Shown here piece by piece: positions 1-5,584 of a DNA stretch of 6,336 nucleotides. Numbering within the stretch: position 1 is the stretch's first letter; the number at the start of each line of letters is the position of its first letter. The position numbers and the translations under genes are program-made. The stretch lies in the NCBI GenBank assembly GCA_902799855.1, contig CADCCA010000057.1:1-6336 (forward strand), in the 5' to 3' direction. The stretch is from an uncultured Erysipelotrichaceae bacterium. Lineage in GTDB: Bacteria > Bacillota_I > Bacilli_A > RFN20 > CAG-826. The notes below the pieces were generated by a model, which saw only the letters and a program-made list of their open reading frames with translations, made no database searches and was not told the origin of the DNA.

Positions 1-1205
1 ACTTCGGCTTCGATGGTATCTTTTTCTTCGTTATATGTTAAGGAAGTGAGTTTTTGTTCAAACTTGGTGTAAGATAAACCAAATCCGAATGGGTAACCCA
101 TTTCATCAGCATAATCCCATTTATCTTCGTTCATGTACGCGCCAGATTTACTGTCGGCTTTACCTTGTTCAAGGACTAAGTCTTCATATCTGGTTTCGTA
201 ATATTTGTAACCAACGTAGACGCCTTCTTTATAGACGACGACGTTTCTATCACCGAAGTTTTGATAAGCGGCTGAGCTACTTGCATTGGCGGCAAATGTA
301 TCAACAGCGTGGCCTGATGGGTTAACAACATTGCCTTCAGCGTCTTTACCCATTAAAACGTGAACGATACCACCAGCACCATAATAGCCAGGAACACCCA
401 TGTAAAGAACGGCGTCAACGCCTAAATCTTCATCATTGGCCCAATCCATGGACATTGGTAATGGGGAGTTAATCATAACGATGACCTTACCGAAAGTACC
501 ATTATCTTTGTACTCTTTAATCATCTGTAAGAGTTGTCTTTCATCATCGTTTAAATCAAGTTTCTTCGCTGGTGGGTCAGTGTTTTCTGTACCGATACGG
601 ACGAATGTGACGATTGCAGCATCACCGTAATCAGCGAAAGAATCTTTCATTTCTTGGGTGTAGAAATCAGTACCATTATTCTTAAATGGTTGTTCAACGG
701 TTGTACTTGGTGAAGTCATGTCACTAACAGTGCCATACTTATCGAAAACTGTGTGGTTGATTTCGAAACCATTGGCTTCAAAAGCAGCATCGAGTTTAAC
801 GACTAAGTTGTTATTTGGCGCCGCACCACCAGCACCGGAACGCATAAATAAGTTCTTGCTACCACGACCGAAGAGAGTGACTTTTCTTTCATTAGCTTTT
901 AAAGGAAGAACGTTGTTGTCGTTTTTGAATAAAACAGAACCTTGTTCAACGGCTTCTTCACAGAACTTGTAAGCGTCTTTGATCATCTTTTTCCAACCAT
1001 CATTGGATAAAGAGCCATCTTCTTCTGCGTAGGCTGAACCTTCGACTTCATCGGATTCGATTTTGTCGATTTTTTGTGTGGATAGACCTAAAATGTCGTT
1101 AATAAGACCGGCATTCATGTTCGCAACTTGTTGCGCAGCTAACGTTAATGTTAAAACGGCGACACCAGTTGTTGCTAGACCTAACCATAATTTTGGCTTT
1201 GCCAT
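1..1205 (-). CDS. Membrane-anchored or secreted glycoside hydrolase family 3 protein, permuted domain order (3' end cut by window edge)
   Basis: The reading frame stays open from an ATG at 1205 to the left edge: 401 codons plus two bases, with no stop. Residues about 6-24 form a hydrophobic segment after Lys3/Lys5, with no lipobox cysteine, so this is a signal peptide or membrane anchor. GH3 C-terminal-domain motifs follow directly: the EQGSVLFKN...LPL stretch (87-102), LFGRGS (111-116), a SGAGG loop (123-127), RIGTEN (203-208), a PGYYGAGG loop (272-279), NPSGH (295-299), the GVYVGYKYYETRY segment (328-340), and YPFGFGLSYTKFE (371-383), which leads into a fibronectin-III-like start. Glu207 lines up with the acid/base glutamate of GEGYDR-type GH3 enzymes (family knowledge). 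Classical GH3 enzymes have the TIM barrel with the nucleophile Asp first. Here it must lie beyond the edge, as in permuted rumen beta-glucosidases. Substrate is unknown: beta-glucosidase, or beta-xylosidase given the neighbouring xylA. GH3 assignment is firm; the permutation is inferred. Confidence 0.9.
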   Translation of the reverse strand, partial: MAKPKLWLGLATTGVAVLTLTLAAQQVANMNAGLINDILGLSTQKIDKIESDEVEGSAYAEEDGSLSNDGWKKMIKDAYKFCEEAVEQGSVLFKNDNNVLPLKANERKVTLFGRGSKNLFMRSGAGGAAPNNNLVVKLDAAFEANGFEINHTVFDKYGTVSDMTSPSTTVEQPFKNNGTDFYTQEMKDSFADYGDAAIVTFVRIGTENTDPPAKKLDLNDDERQLLQMIKEYKDNGTFGKVIVMINSPLPMSMDWANDEDLGVDAVLYMGVPGYYGAGGIVHVLMGKDAEGNVVNPSGHAVDTFAANASSSAAYQNFGDRNVVVYKEGVYVGYKYYETRYEDLVLEQGKADSKSGAYMNEDKWDYADEMGYPFGFGLSYTKFEQKLTSLTYNEEKDTIEAE

Positions 1206-1212
1206 GTTATTT

Positions 1213-1220
1213 TCCTTTCC
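1213..1220 (-). promoter_or_regulatory. Ribosome binding site of the GH3 gene
   Basis: On the minus strand this reads GGAAAGGA, a purine-rich Shine-Dalgarno sequence 7 nt before the ATG at 1205. It fixes that start. No other in-frame start lies close upstream, and the protein then begins with a well-formed signal/anchor segment. Confidence 0.7.
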
Positions 1221-1234
1221 CGCATATGTATGCG
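1221..1234. repeat. Short perfect palindrome, CGCATA-TG-TATGCG, in the GH3 leader
   Basis: Two 6-bp arms are separated by TG, immediately upstream of the GH3 ribosome binding site (15 nt between the palindrome and the ATG). It could be a repressor operator or a weak leader hairpin. The arms are perfect and more GC-rich than the surroundings, but no regulator family is recognisable from the half-site. Confidence 0.4.
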
Positions 1235-1343
1235 TATAAAAAACAAGCAAAAATATTCGTCTCGAAATACTTTTTTGTTTTTGTTCACTTATATTTATAT
1301 TTTATTGCGCGCTTAACACGTATGACATTTGTGCGATATACGG

Positions 1344-1353
1344 GTGTATAGGT
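1344..1353. promoter_or_regulatory. Copy 1 of shared 10-bp word GTGTATAGGT, upstream of the GH3 gene
   Basis: The plus-strand word GTGTATAGGT lies 138 nt upstream of the GH3 start and recurs exactly at 2837-2846, upstream of xylA, in the same orientation relative to both genes. On the coding strand it reads ACCTATACAC, containing the -10-like TATACA, but I see no good -35 at the right distance. It could be a shared regulator site, a promoter element or a coincidence. Confidence 0.3.
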
Positions 1354-1360
1354 TTGTGAA

Positions 1361-1390
1361 CATAATAAAAGAGCCGATTTAAATCGGCTC
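1361..1390 (-). terminator. Intrinsic terminator of xylA
   Basis: The perfect palindrome at 1371-1390 (GAGCCGATTTAAATCGGCTC) folds into an 8-bp stem with a TTAA loop. On the minus strand it is followed by TTTTATTATG, a T-rich run, and it begins 23 nt after the xylA stop codon. It should end the xylA transcript before the GH3 gene and so make the two genes separate units. The plus-strand flank is less T-rich, so it works mainly for the minus strand. Confidence 0.85.
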
Positions 1391-1413
1391 AATTATTCAA
1401 TTTTGAAGGTTGA

Positions 1414-2736
1414 TTATTTACCAAAGAGGATGTCGTTAACGACTGCTTCTAACATTTCTTGACGGCCACTTCCTGGAAGTTCTGGAGCACCCAACTTGCA
1501 AGCATAGTCGCTTAATTCTTTAAGGTTTGTTTTGTTGTTTAAAATCTTTTGACCAACTTCGGTATTCTTGAATGAAGAATATTTGTCTTCGATGAATTTA
1601 TCGATACGACCATCTTCGATGATGGCTGCAGCTTTTAATAAACCGAGAGCGAATGTATCCATACCTAAGATGTAAGCATAGAACATATCTTCCATGGTGT
1701 AGGAAGGACGACGTGTCTTACTATCGAAGTTGAAGCCACCGGTGAGACCACCATTCTTTAAGACTTCATACATACATTGTGTCGCACTGTAGACATCGAA
1801 TGGGAATTCATCGGTATCCCAACCTAAGAGCATATCGCCTTGGTTAGCATCGATACTACCTAACATACCGTTCATCGCAGAGATTCTTAAATCGTGTTGG
1901 AAGGTATGACCCGCTAAAGTGGCGTGGTTAGCTTCAATGTTCATCTTGAAGTCTTTATCAAGACCATATTGTCTTAAGAAACCAATAGCTGTAGCAGCGT
2001 CGAAATCATATTGATGTTTCATTGGTTCTTTTGGTTTTGGTTCGATATAGAAGTCACCTTTGAAGCCGATTGAACGACCATATTCAACTGCCATCTTCAT
2101 TAAACGAGCAATGTTTTGTTGTTCGAACTTAACATCGGTGTTGAGTAATGTTTCATAACCTTCTCTACCACCCCAGAAGACATAACCTCTACCACCTAAT
2201 TTAACAGTGATATCTAAGGCTTTTTTGACTTGGGCAGCGGCGAAAGCGAAGACATCCGCACTATTTGTACTACCAGCACCATTGCAGAAACGTGGGTTGC
2301 TGAACATGTTGGCGGTACCCCATAAACACTTAATATCTGTACCTTTCATCTTTTCTAAGATGTAGTCAGAAATTTCATCTAATTCTTTGTTTGTGTCTTT
2401 GATGTCAGCGCATTCTGGCACTAAGTCGACATCGTGGAAACAGAAATATCTGATACCGAGTTTCTTCATGAATTCGAAACCAGCATCGACTTTGGCTTTG
2501 GCGTGTTCCATTGTGCCTGGTTTGGCACCAAAGCTCTTATCAGCTGGGCCTGCACCGAACATATCGACACCTGTGGCGCCTAAGTTGTGCCACCAAGCCA
2601 TAGCAAATGGCAAGTGTTCTTTCATTGGCTTGCCTAAAACGAGTTGATCCGGATTGTAGTAATGGAAAGCTAAAGAGTTTTTGCTATCTTTACCTTCGAA
2701 TTTAATTTCCGGAACATTTGGGAAAAATTCTTTCAT
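1414..2736 (-). CDS. xylA: Xylose isomerase, class II
   Basis: It converts D-xylose to D-xylulose in the cytoplasm, feeding xylulokinase and the pentose phosphate pathway, and can also act on glucose/fructose. The 440-residue length matches class II enzymes. Residues expected for catalysis and the two divalent metals are all present at canonical class II positions: His101 and Asp104 (CFHDVD), the [10 protein letters not shown] signature (187-195), Glu232 and Lys234 (IEPKPKEP), Glu268 and His271 ([11 protein letters not shown]), Asp296 (SIDANQGD), Asp307 and Asp309 (GWDTDE), and Asp339. The start is set at 2736 ([11 protein letters not shown]). An in-frame ATG at 2769 would add 11 poorly conserved residues and has the strong ribosome binding site inside its coding sequence. 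The gene has its own terminator, so it is likely monocistronic. No xylB or xylR is in the window, so regulation by xylose is inference. Confidence 0.98.
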   Translation of the reverse strand: MKEFFPNVPEIKFEGKDSKNSLAFHYYNPDQLVLGKPMKEHLPFAMAWWHNLGATGVDMFGAGPADKSFGAKPGTMEHAKAKVDAGFEFMKKLGIRYFCFHDVDLVPECADIKDTNKELDEISDYILEKMKGTDIKCLWGTANMFSNPRFCNGAGSTNSADVFAFAAAQVKKALDITVKLGGRGYVFWGGREGYETLLNTDVKFEQQNIARLMKMAVEYGRSIGFKGDFYIEPKPKEPMKHQYDFDAATAIGFLRQYGLDKDFKMNIEANHATLAGHTFQHDLRISAMNGMLGSIDANQGDMLLGWDTDEFPFDVYSATQCMYEVLKNGGLTGGFNFDSKTRRPSYTMEDMFYAYILGMDTFALGLLKAAAIIEDGRIDKFIEDKYSSFKNTEVGQKILNNKTNLKELSDYACKLGAPELPGSGRQEMLEAVVNDILFGK

Positions 2737-2743
2737 ATTTTGA

Positions 2744-2750
2744 CACCTCT
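2744..2750 (-). promoter_or_regulatory. Ribosome binding site that decides the xylA start
   Basis: The minus strand reads AGAGGTG, 7 nt before the ATG at 2736. The longer reading from 2769 would place this site within its own coding region and has no comparable Shine-Dalgarno of its own. The 440-residue start is therefore preferred. Confidence 0.85.
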
Positions 2751-2787
2751 TCGATTTGTATATTGTCATAAAAAATAGGTATAGAAA

Positions 2788-2810
2788 GTGATTATCTTGC
2801 TATTAATCAC
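2788..2810. promoter_or_regulatory. Inverted repeat GTGATTA-N9-TAATCAC, candidate operator between xylA and the divergent gene
   Basis: Perfect 7-bp arms flank a 9-bp spacer, 52-74 nt upstream of the xylA ATG. The minus strand of the repeat includes GATAAT (2791-2796), the best -10-like hexamer in this gap, although its -35 is weak. Overlap of a dyad with a likely promoter suggests a repressor site for xylA, or for both divergent genes. It does not resemble the known Bacillus XylR operator, so the binding protein is unknown. Confidence 0.45.
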
Positions 2811-2836
2811 GTATTAAAATGGCAAAAGTTATGGGC

Positions 2837-2846
2837 GTGTATAGGT
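2837..2846. promoter_or_regulatory. Copy 2 of shared 10-bp word GTGTATAGGT, upstream of xylA
   Basis: This is an exact copy of the word at 1344-1353, about 100 nt upstream of the xylA start. A related core, GTATAG, also occurs at 2779-2784, nearer to xylA. The word may mark co-regulation of xylA and the GH3 gene. Two ten-base matches alone are thin evidence in AT-rich intergenic DNA. Confidence 0.3.
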
Positions 2847-2891
2847 GTATTATTATTTTAATAAATAAATATGATATTTACGTTAGTGACA

Positions 2892-2905
2892 ATTTTATGT
2901 AAAAT
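2892..2905. repeat. Short palindrome ATTTTA-TG-TAAAAT upstream of the membrane protein gene
   Basis: It has 6-bp arms around TG, the same geometry as the palindrome before the GH3 gene (both read TA-TG-TA at the centre), and lies 23 nt before the ATG at 2929. It is all A/T apart from the centre, so chance occurrence is quite possible. Confidence 0.2.
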
Positions 2906-2916
2906 AATTTGGCTGT

Positions 2917-2921
2917 GAGGT
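2917..2921 (+). promoter_or_regulatory. Ribosome binding site of the membrane protein gene
   Basis: GAGGT lies 7 nt before the ATG at 2929 and supports that start. Confidence 0.7.
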
Positions 2922-2928
2922 ATTTACC

Positions 2929-4017
2929 ATGAAAGAAAGAACAAGAGACAGAATTAAAGACGGATTTGGCGGATTAATTAATAACGCCGCGGCGATGAGG
3001 GGTGCGAAGAATGGACCATTATGGTTAACAATCGTCATGTTCTTCTTATCCATTCTTTTGCCGGTTCTTCCTCTTTTTATTTCCGCTGCTAACACAAGTG
3101 GTGCTGCTTTCATCGGCAATAATTCCTATGGTTTTGAAAGATACGTCACAGCAGTCGCAACAGATTTAAAGAATAACAATCACGAATTCGTTCTTGGTGA
3201 AAACCACGAAATGACCGTGAACAATATCGACTATAATGCCTTCATTACTTTTGATGCTGGCGATGAAACAAAAGTAACAAGCGCTACTCCAATTGCTACC
3301 TACACCAATAGCGTGAACGGCCAATATGAATTTATGGTCTACGCTAGCAATTTAAGCGGTGATTCCAAGCAAGCTAGAAGCTTAAACAAACTCATCGGCG
3401 AAACAAGATATATCGTTGAATCCACTACTGAAAAAGATGCTCTTAACGATCCAGAAGGCACAGCATATTATCGTCCAAGTTATGTGATTATGTTCAAGAA
3501 CACCATTTATGTGGTTGTCTATTATCAAGAAAAAGCCGTTTCTGCTTCATTAGGTGGTAACTTCTCTAACATTCAAGCAAACGACAAATGCTTAGAAACT
3601 CTTCTCACAGTGAAAGATAAAGAAGGCAATTTAGTTGAAGCAAAACTCACTAACGTTGAATATTGCGATGGCGTGTTAAAGAATTTCAAAAGATTCTTAA
3701 GCAAGACCTATGATTCAATTAAATGGAAGAATACCTTTGCCACAAGTGGTATCTACTTAGCCATCTTCGTGGGCTTAAGCTTATTCATGGGCTTATTAAT
3801 GTGGATTATGACTCGTGGTAAGAACAATCCAAATAATTACTTCTCCATTTGGTTATGCATGAAAATTGAAGCCCGTTTAGCGTTAACTCCAGGTCTTCTT
3901 ACATTAGTGATTGGCTTGTTCTTAACTCAATATGCTTCAATGATCTTCATCTTAACCTTAGGCTTAAGAATTATGTGGATCTCCATGAAGGAATTAAGAC
4001 CAATGCAACAACAATAG
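2929..4017 (+). CDS. Membrane protein of unknown function with a large extracytoplasmic domain
   Basis: The protein has 362 residues. A basic, glycine-rich cytoplasmic N-terminus (1-30, MKERTRDRIKDGFGG...) precedes a strongly hydrophobic segment at about 31-53. Residues about 54-270 form a hydrophilic domain with beta-strand-like stretches (YVIMFKNTIYVVVYY, 185-199) and two cysteines, Cys221 and Cys246. Further membrane segments follow at about 273-295 and about 317-352, probably two helices, with a short basic tail. Predicted topology is one helix, an external domain, then a C-terminal three-helix bundle. I recognise no enzymatic motif. The layout recalls DUF1189-type (YvdJ-like) proteins of Bacillota, but that is an impression from topology, not a motif match. 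It is divergent from xylA across a 192-bp gap, which may mean shared control. There is no transporter ATPase or permease next to it. Confidence 0.85.
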   Translation: MKERTRDRIKDGFGGLINNAAAMRGAKNGPLWLTIVMFFLSILLPVLPLFISAANTSGAAFIGNNSYGFERYVTAVATDLKNNNHEFVLGENHEMTVNNIDYNAFITFDAGDETKVTSATPIATYTNSVNGQYEFMVYASNLSGDSKQARSLNKLIGETRYIVESTTEKDALNDPEGTAYYRPSYVIMFKNTIYVVVYYQEKAVSASLGGNFSNIQANDKCLETLLTVKDKEGNLVEAKLTNVEYCDGVLKNFKRFLSKTYDSIKWKNTFATSGIYLAIFVGLSLFMGLLMWIMTRGKNNPNNYFSIWLCMKIEARLALTPGLLTLVIGLFLTQYASMIFILTLGLRIMWISMKELRPMQQQ

Positions 4018-4018
4018 G

Positions 4019-4360
4019 CTAGTCGCCGTAATCACTACCACGTGACTTATCTTCTGCGTAAATGTGAAGTAAATCAGTCACATCAGTAATTTCTAAAAAT
4101 ATAAAATTGTCTACTTCGGTTAATGGATTCTCAAAGTTACCGGTGAAGACAATTTTTTTATTCTTCTTCACTAGTTCTTCCATCTTTTCGATAATCAAAT
4201 GATATTTCTCAGGGTAATGGTCTTTAAAACCCATGAGCTGGGTATAAAAGACCGGTTCTAAATAAAAAGATTCACCACTTTCATAAACATAAAGCGCACA
4301 GAAAGGATTATTCTTATCTTCAATTCTTTTTAAATGCTTGAATTCTTCATAATCTCTCAT
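4019..4360 (-). CDS. Unrecognised 113-residue soluble protein, last gene of the dnaB-walJ-rlmH operon
   Basis: I do not recognise this family. The protein is small, acidic at both ends and has no signal peptide or membrane segment. A strand-rich N-terminal part (NPFCALYVYESGESFYLEP) is followed by a lysine/glutamate-rich helix around residues 49-69, a further strand pair (KIVFTGNF and NFIFLEIT) and a charged tail (EDKSRGSDYGD). Evidence that it is real: its ATG overlaps the rlmH stop as ATGA, a GAGGT ribosome binding site lies 9 nt upstream inside rlmH, it is in the operon's direction, and its composition looks like its neighbours. It ends one base from the convergent membrane protein gene. 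Its function cannot be guessed from sequence; a link to ribosomes or the replisome would rest only on position. Confidence 0.75.
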   Translation of the reverse strand: MRDYEEFKHLKRIEDKNNPFCALYVYESGESFYLEPVFYTQLMGFKDHYPEKYHLIIEKMEELVKKNKKIVFTGNFENPLTEVDNFIFLEITDVTDLLHIYAEDKSRGSDYGD

Positions 4361-4836
4361 TTGTGGTAAACCTCATTCCTATTAATCTTAAAAGCGCGAT
4401 ATATTTGCTCTAATAATATTAGTCTAGTCATTTGATGGAGGAAAGTCATATTGGATAAACCAATTCTATCTTGGCAGCGTTTTTTAAGTTCTTCACTTAA
4501 GCCATAAGAGCCACCAATGACAAAGGAGATATTGGATCCGCCTAAAACAAACTTATCCTCTAAATATTTAGCAAATTCTGGACTAGTTGGTTGTTTCTTA
4601 ACTAGGTCTAAACCAATCACGTATTCATCGCTTTTTAATAATTTTAAGATTTTTTGTCCTTCTTTATCCTTAGCGATTTCAATTTCTTTTTGGCTAGGAT
4701 TTTGCACAATACTTTCATCATTAACTTCGATGATTTCCACCTGTGTATATGGTTTTAATCTTTCTAAATATTCGTTAATTCCTTGTTTTAAATATGGTTC
4801 TTTAAGATGACCAATGGCGTAAATCTTAATTTTCAT
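4357..4836 (-). CDS. rlmH: 23S rRNA (pseudouridine-1915-N3)-methyltransferase RlmH
   Basis: RlmH uses S-adenosylmethionine to methylate N3 of pseudouridine 1915 in helix 69 of 23S rRNA, acting late on assembled 70S ribosomes. The 159-residue length equals the usual Bacillota length. Diagnostic SPOUT-fold features are present: the N-terminal MKIKIYAIGHLKE strand, the SAM-binding FVIGGSYGLS loop (105-114), the knot region MTFLHQMTRLILLEQIYRAFKI (130-151) and the invariant C-terminal YHK (157-159). One oddity is Leu133, where most relatives have Pro in the TFPHQ motif. The gene overlaps walJ by 11 nt and the downstream gene by 4 nt (ATGA). In staphylococci the 3' end of this gene is the SCCmec insertion site; here no foreign DNA is inserted. 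Confidence 0.98.
   Translation of the reverse strand: MKIKIYAIGHLKEPYLKQGINEYLERLKPYTQVEIIEVNDESIVQNPSQKEIEIAKDKEGQKILKLLKSDEYVIGLDLVKKQPTSPEFAKYLEDKFVLGGSNISFVIGGSYGLSEELKKRCQDRIGLSNMTFLHQMTRLILLEQIYRAFKINRNEVYHK
4370..4374 (-). promoter_or_regulatory. Ribosome binding site for the 113-residue gene, inside rlmH
   Basis: The minus strand reads GAGGT, 9 nt before the ATG at 4360 and within the last codons of rlmH. It supports translation of the small downstream gene. Confidence 0.6.
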
Positions 4837-5584
4837 GAGGATAGTTTCCTCCTGTTAAAGATTGTCTTTGCCACGCGGTTCTCACTTTATAGTTTTGAAT
4901 GTTCACTCCAAAATGTTTAAAGATCTTTTGATAAGCTTCTAAAGCGACTTCTGGAGTATTAGCCTCTTCTGAAAGATGGGCTAAAACGATTTCTTTTGTA
5001 TTATCTCCGATAATAGAGATAGCCGCTATCGCGCTATCTTCATTACAAAGATGACCTTTATCAGACATGATACGGTTCTTTAATTCAAATGTTCTATTGG
5101 TGTGTAAAAGCATCTTGATATCATGGTTTGATTCAATAATGAGATAAGTTGGATTTTTCACTAACGGGAGACATTGGTCTAAAAAGACACCGGTATCTGT
5201 CATATAGAATAATGATTCTTCCTTATCTTTAATTAAATACGCGCACGGATTAGTAGCGTCGTGACTTGTTTCAATTGGGGTAATTTCAAATTCACCAATT
5301 TTAAAAGGTTGATTGACATTAACAACGTGCGATAAAGATGAAGGTAATGTTCCTTCAAGCGCGTACATAATCTTTGGAGAAATGAATTTTAATCCAGCGA
5401 TATGATCACTGTGGTCATGGGTAAATACGGCACCCGTGATATCGTTAACTGTGAGATTTATTTCAGAAAGCCCTTCTTCTAAACGCGATAAAGAAATGCC
5501 CATATCAATGAGCAAGACTGTTTGATTTGAAACCACAATTGTGGCGTTGCCTTTAGAACCAGAAGCAATTATATGAAAATACAT
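4826..5584 (-). CDS. walJ: MBL-fold metallohydrolase, WalJ/YycJ (VicX) family
   Basis: This 252-residue cytoplasmic metallo-beta-lactamase-fold protein is close to the usual length of about 265. The N-terminal SGSKGNATIV (8-17) and LLIDMG (24-29) are typical of the YycJ group. The metal-binding motif THDHSDH (55-61) supplies His56, His58, Asp60 and His61. Further candidate ligands are His108 (TSHDA), Asp130 (MTDTG), His178 (KGHLCNEDSA) and His203 (LAHLSEEANTPE). Family knowledge: YycJ has been linked to 5'-to-3' exonuclease activity and mutation avoidance, and it usually sits in the walRKHIJ cluster. Here no walR or walK is adjacent; it follows dnaB directly, with stop and start overlapping as TAATG. 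Its own ribosome binding site is weak (GGTGA is too close), so reinitiation after dnaB translation is likely. The family call is firm; the substrate is not. Confidence 0.93.
   Translation of the reverse strand: MYFHIIASGSKGNATIVVSNQTVLLIDMGISLSRLEEGLSEINLTVNDITGAVFTHDHSDHIAGLKFISPKIMYALEGTLPSSLSHVVNVNQPFKIGEFEITPIETSHDATNPCAYLIKDKEESLFYMTDTGVFLDQCLPLVKNPTYLIIESNHDIKMLLHTNRTFELKNRIMSDKGHLCNEDSAIAAISIIGDNTKEIVLAHLSEEANTPEVALEAYQKIFKHFGVNIQNYKVRTAWQRQSLTGGNYPHEN
4837..4853 (-). promoter_or_regulatory. Strong rlmH ribosome binding site partly within a small hairpin
   Basis: The minus strand reads AGGAGG (4848-4853), 11 nt before the rlmH ATG and inside the walJ coding region. The stretch 4837-4851 can pair as GAGGA-AACTA-TCCTC, a 5-bp stem ending right at the ATG, which would mask part of the site. 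Ribosomes finishing walJ would open it, so translational coupling is plausible. Confidence 0.55.

Noticed and set aside
436..972. Plus-strand open frames opposite the GH3 gene
   Set aside because: They lie antisense to a well-supported conserved gene, have no ribosome binding sites worth noting and give low-complexity, serine/leucine-rich translations.
1206..1340. Sigma-70-like promoter for the GH3 gene
   Set aside because: Several TATAAA/TAAAAT hexamers exist on the minus strand, but none has a convincing -35 at 16-18 bp, so no specific promoter is called.
2387..2647. Plus-strand open frame opposite xylA
   Set aside because: It is a shadow of a conserved coding region with no domain or expression signal.
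2737..2769. Eleven-residue N-terminal extension of xylA from the ATG at 2769
   Set aside because: The strong AGAGGTG site lies within it, correctly spaced for the ATG at 2736, and class II numbering of the catalytic residues fits the shorter protein exactly.
3951..3968. CTTAA...TTAAG inverted repeat near the end of the membrane gene as a terminator for the opposing operon
   Set aside because: It has only 5-bp A/T-rich arms and no T-run; too weak to call.
4357..4380. Possible SCCmec-type attachment site at the 3' end of rlmH
   Set aside because: The gene end is intact and directly overlaps the next operon gene; there is no direct repeat, recombinase or cassette nearby.
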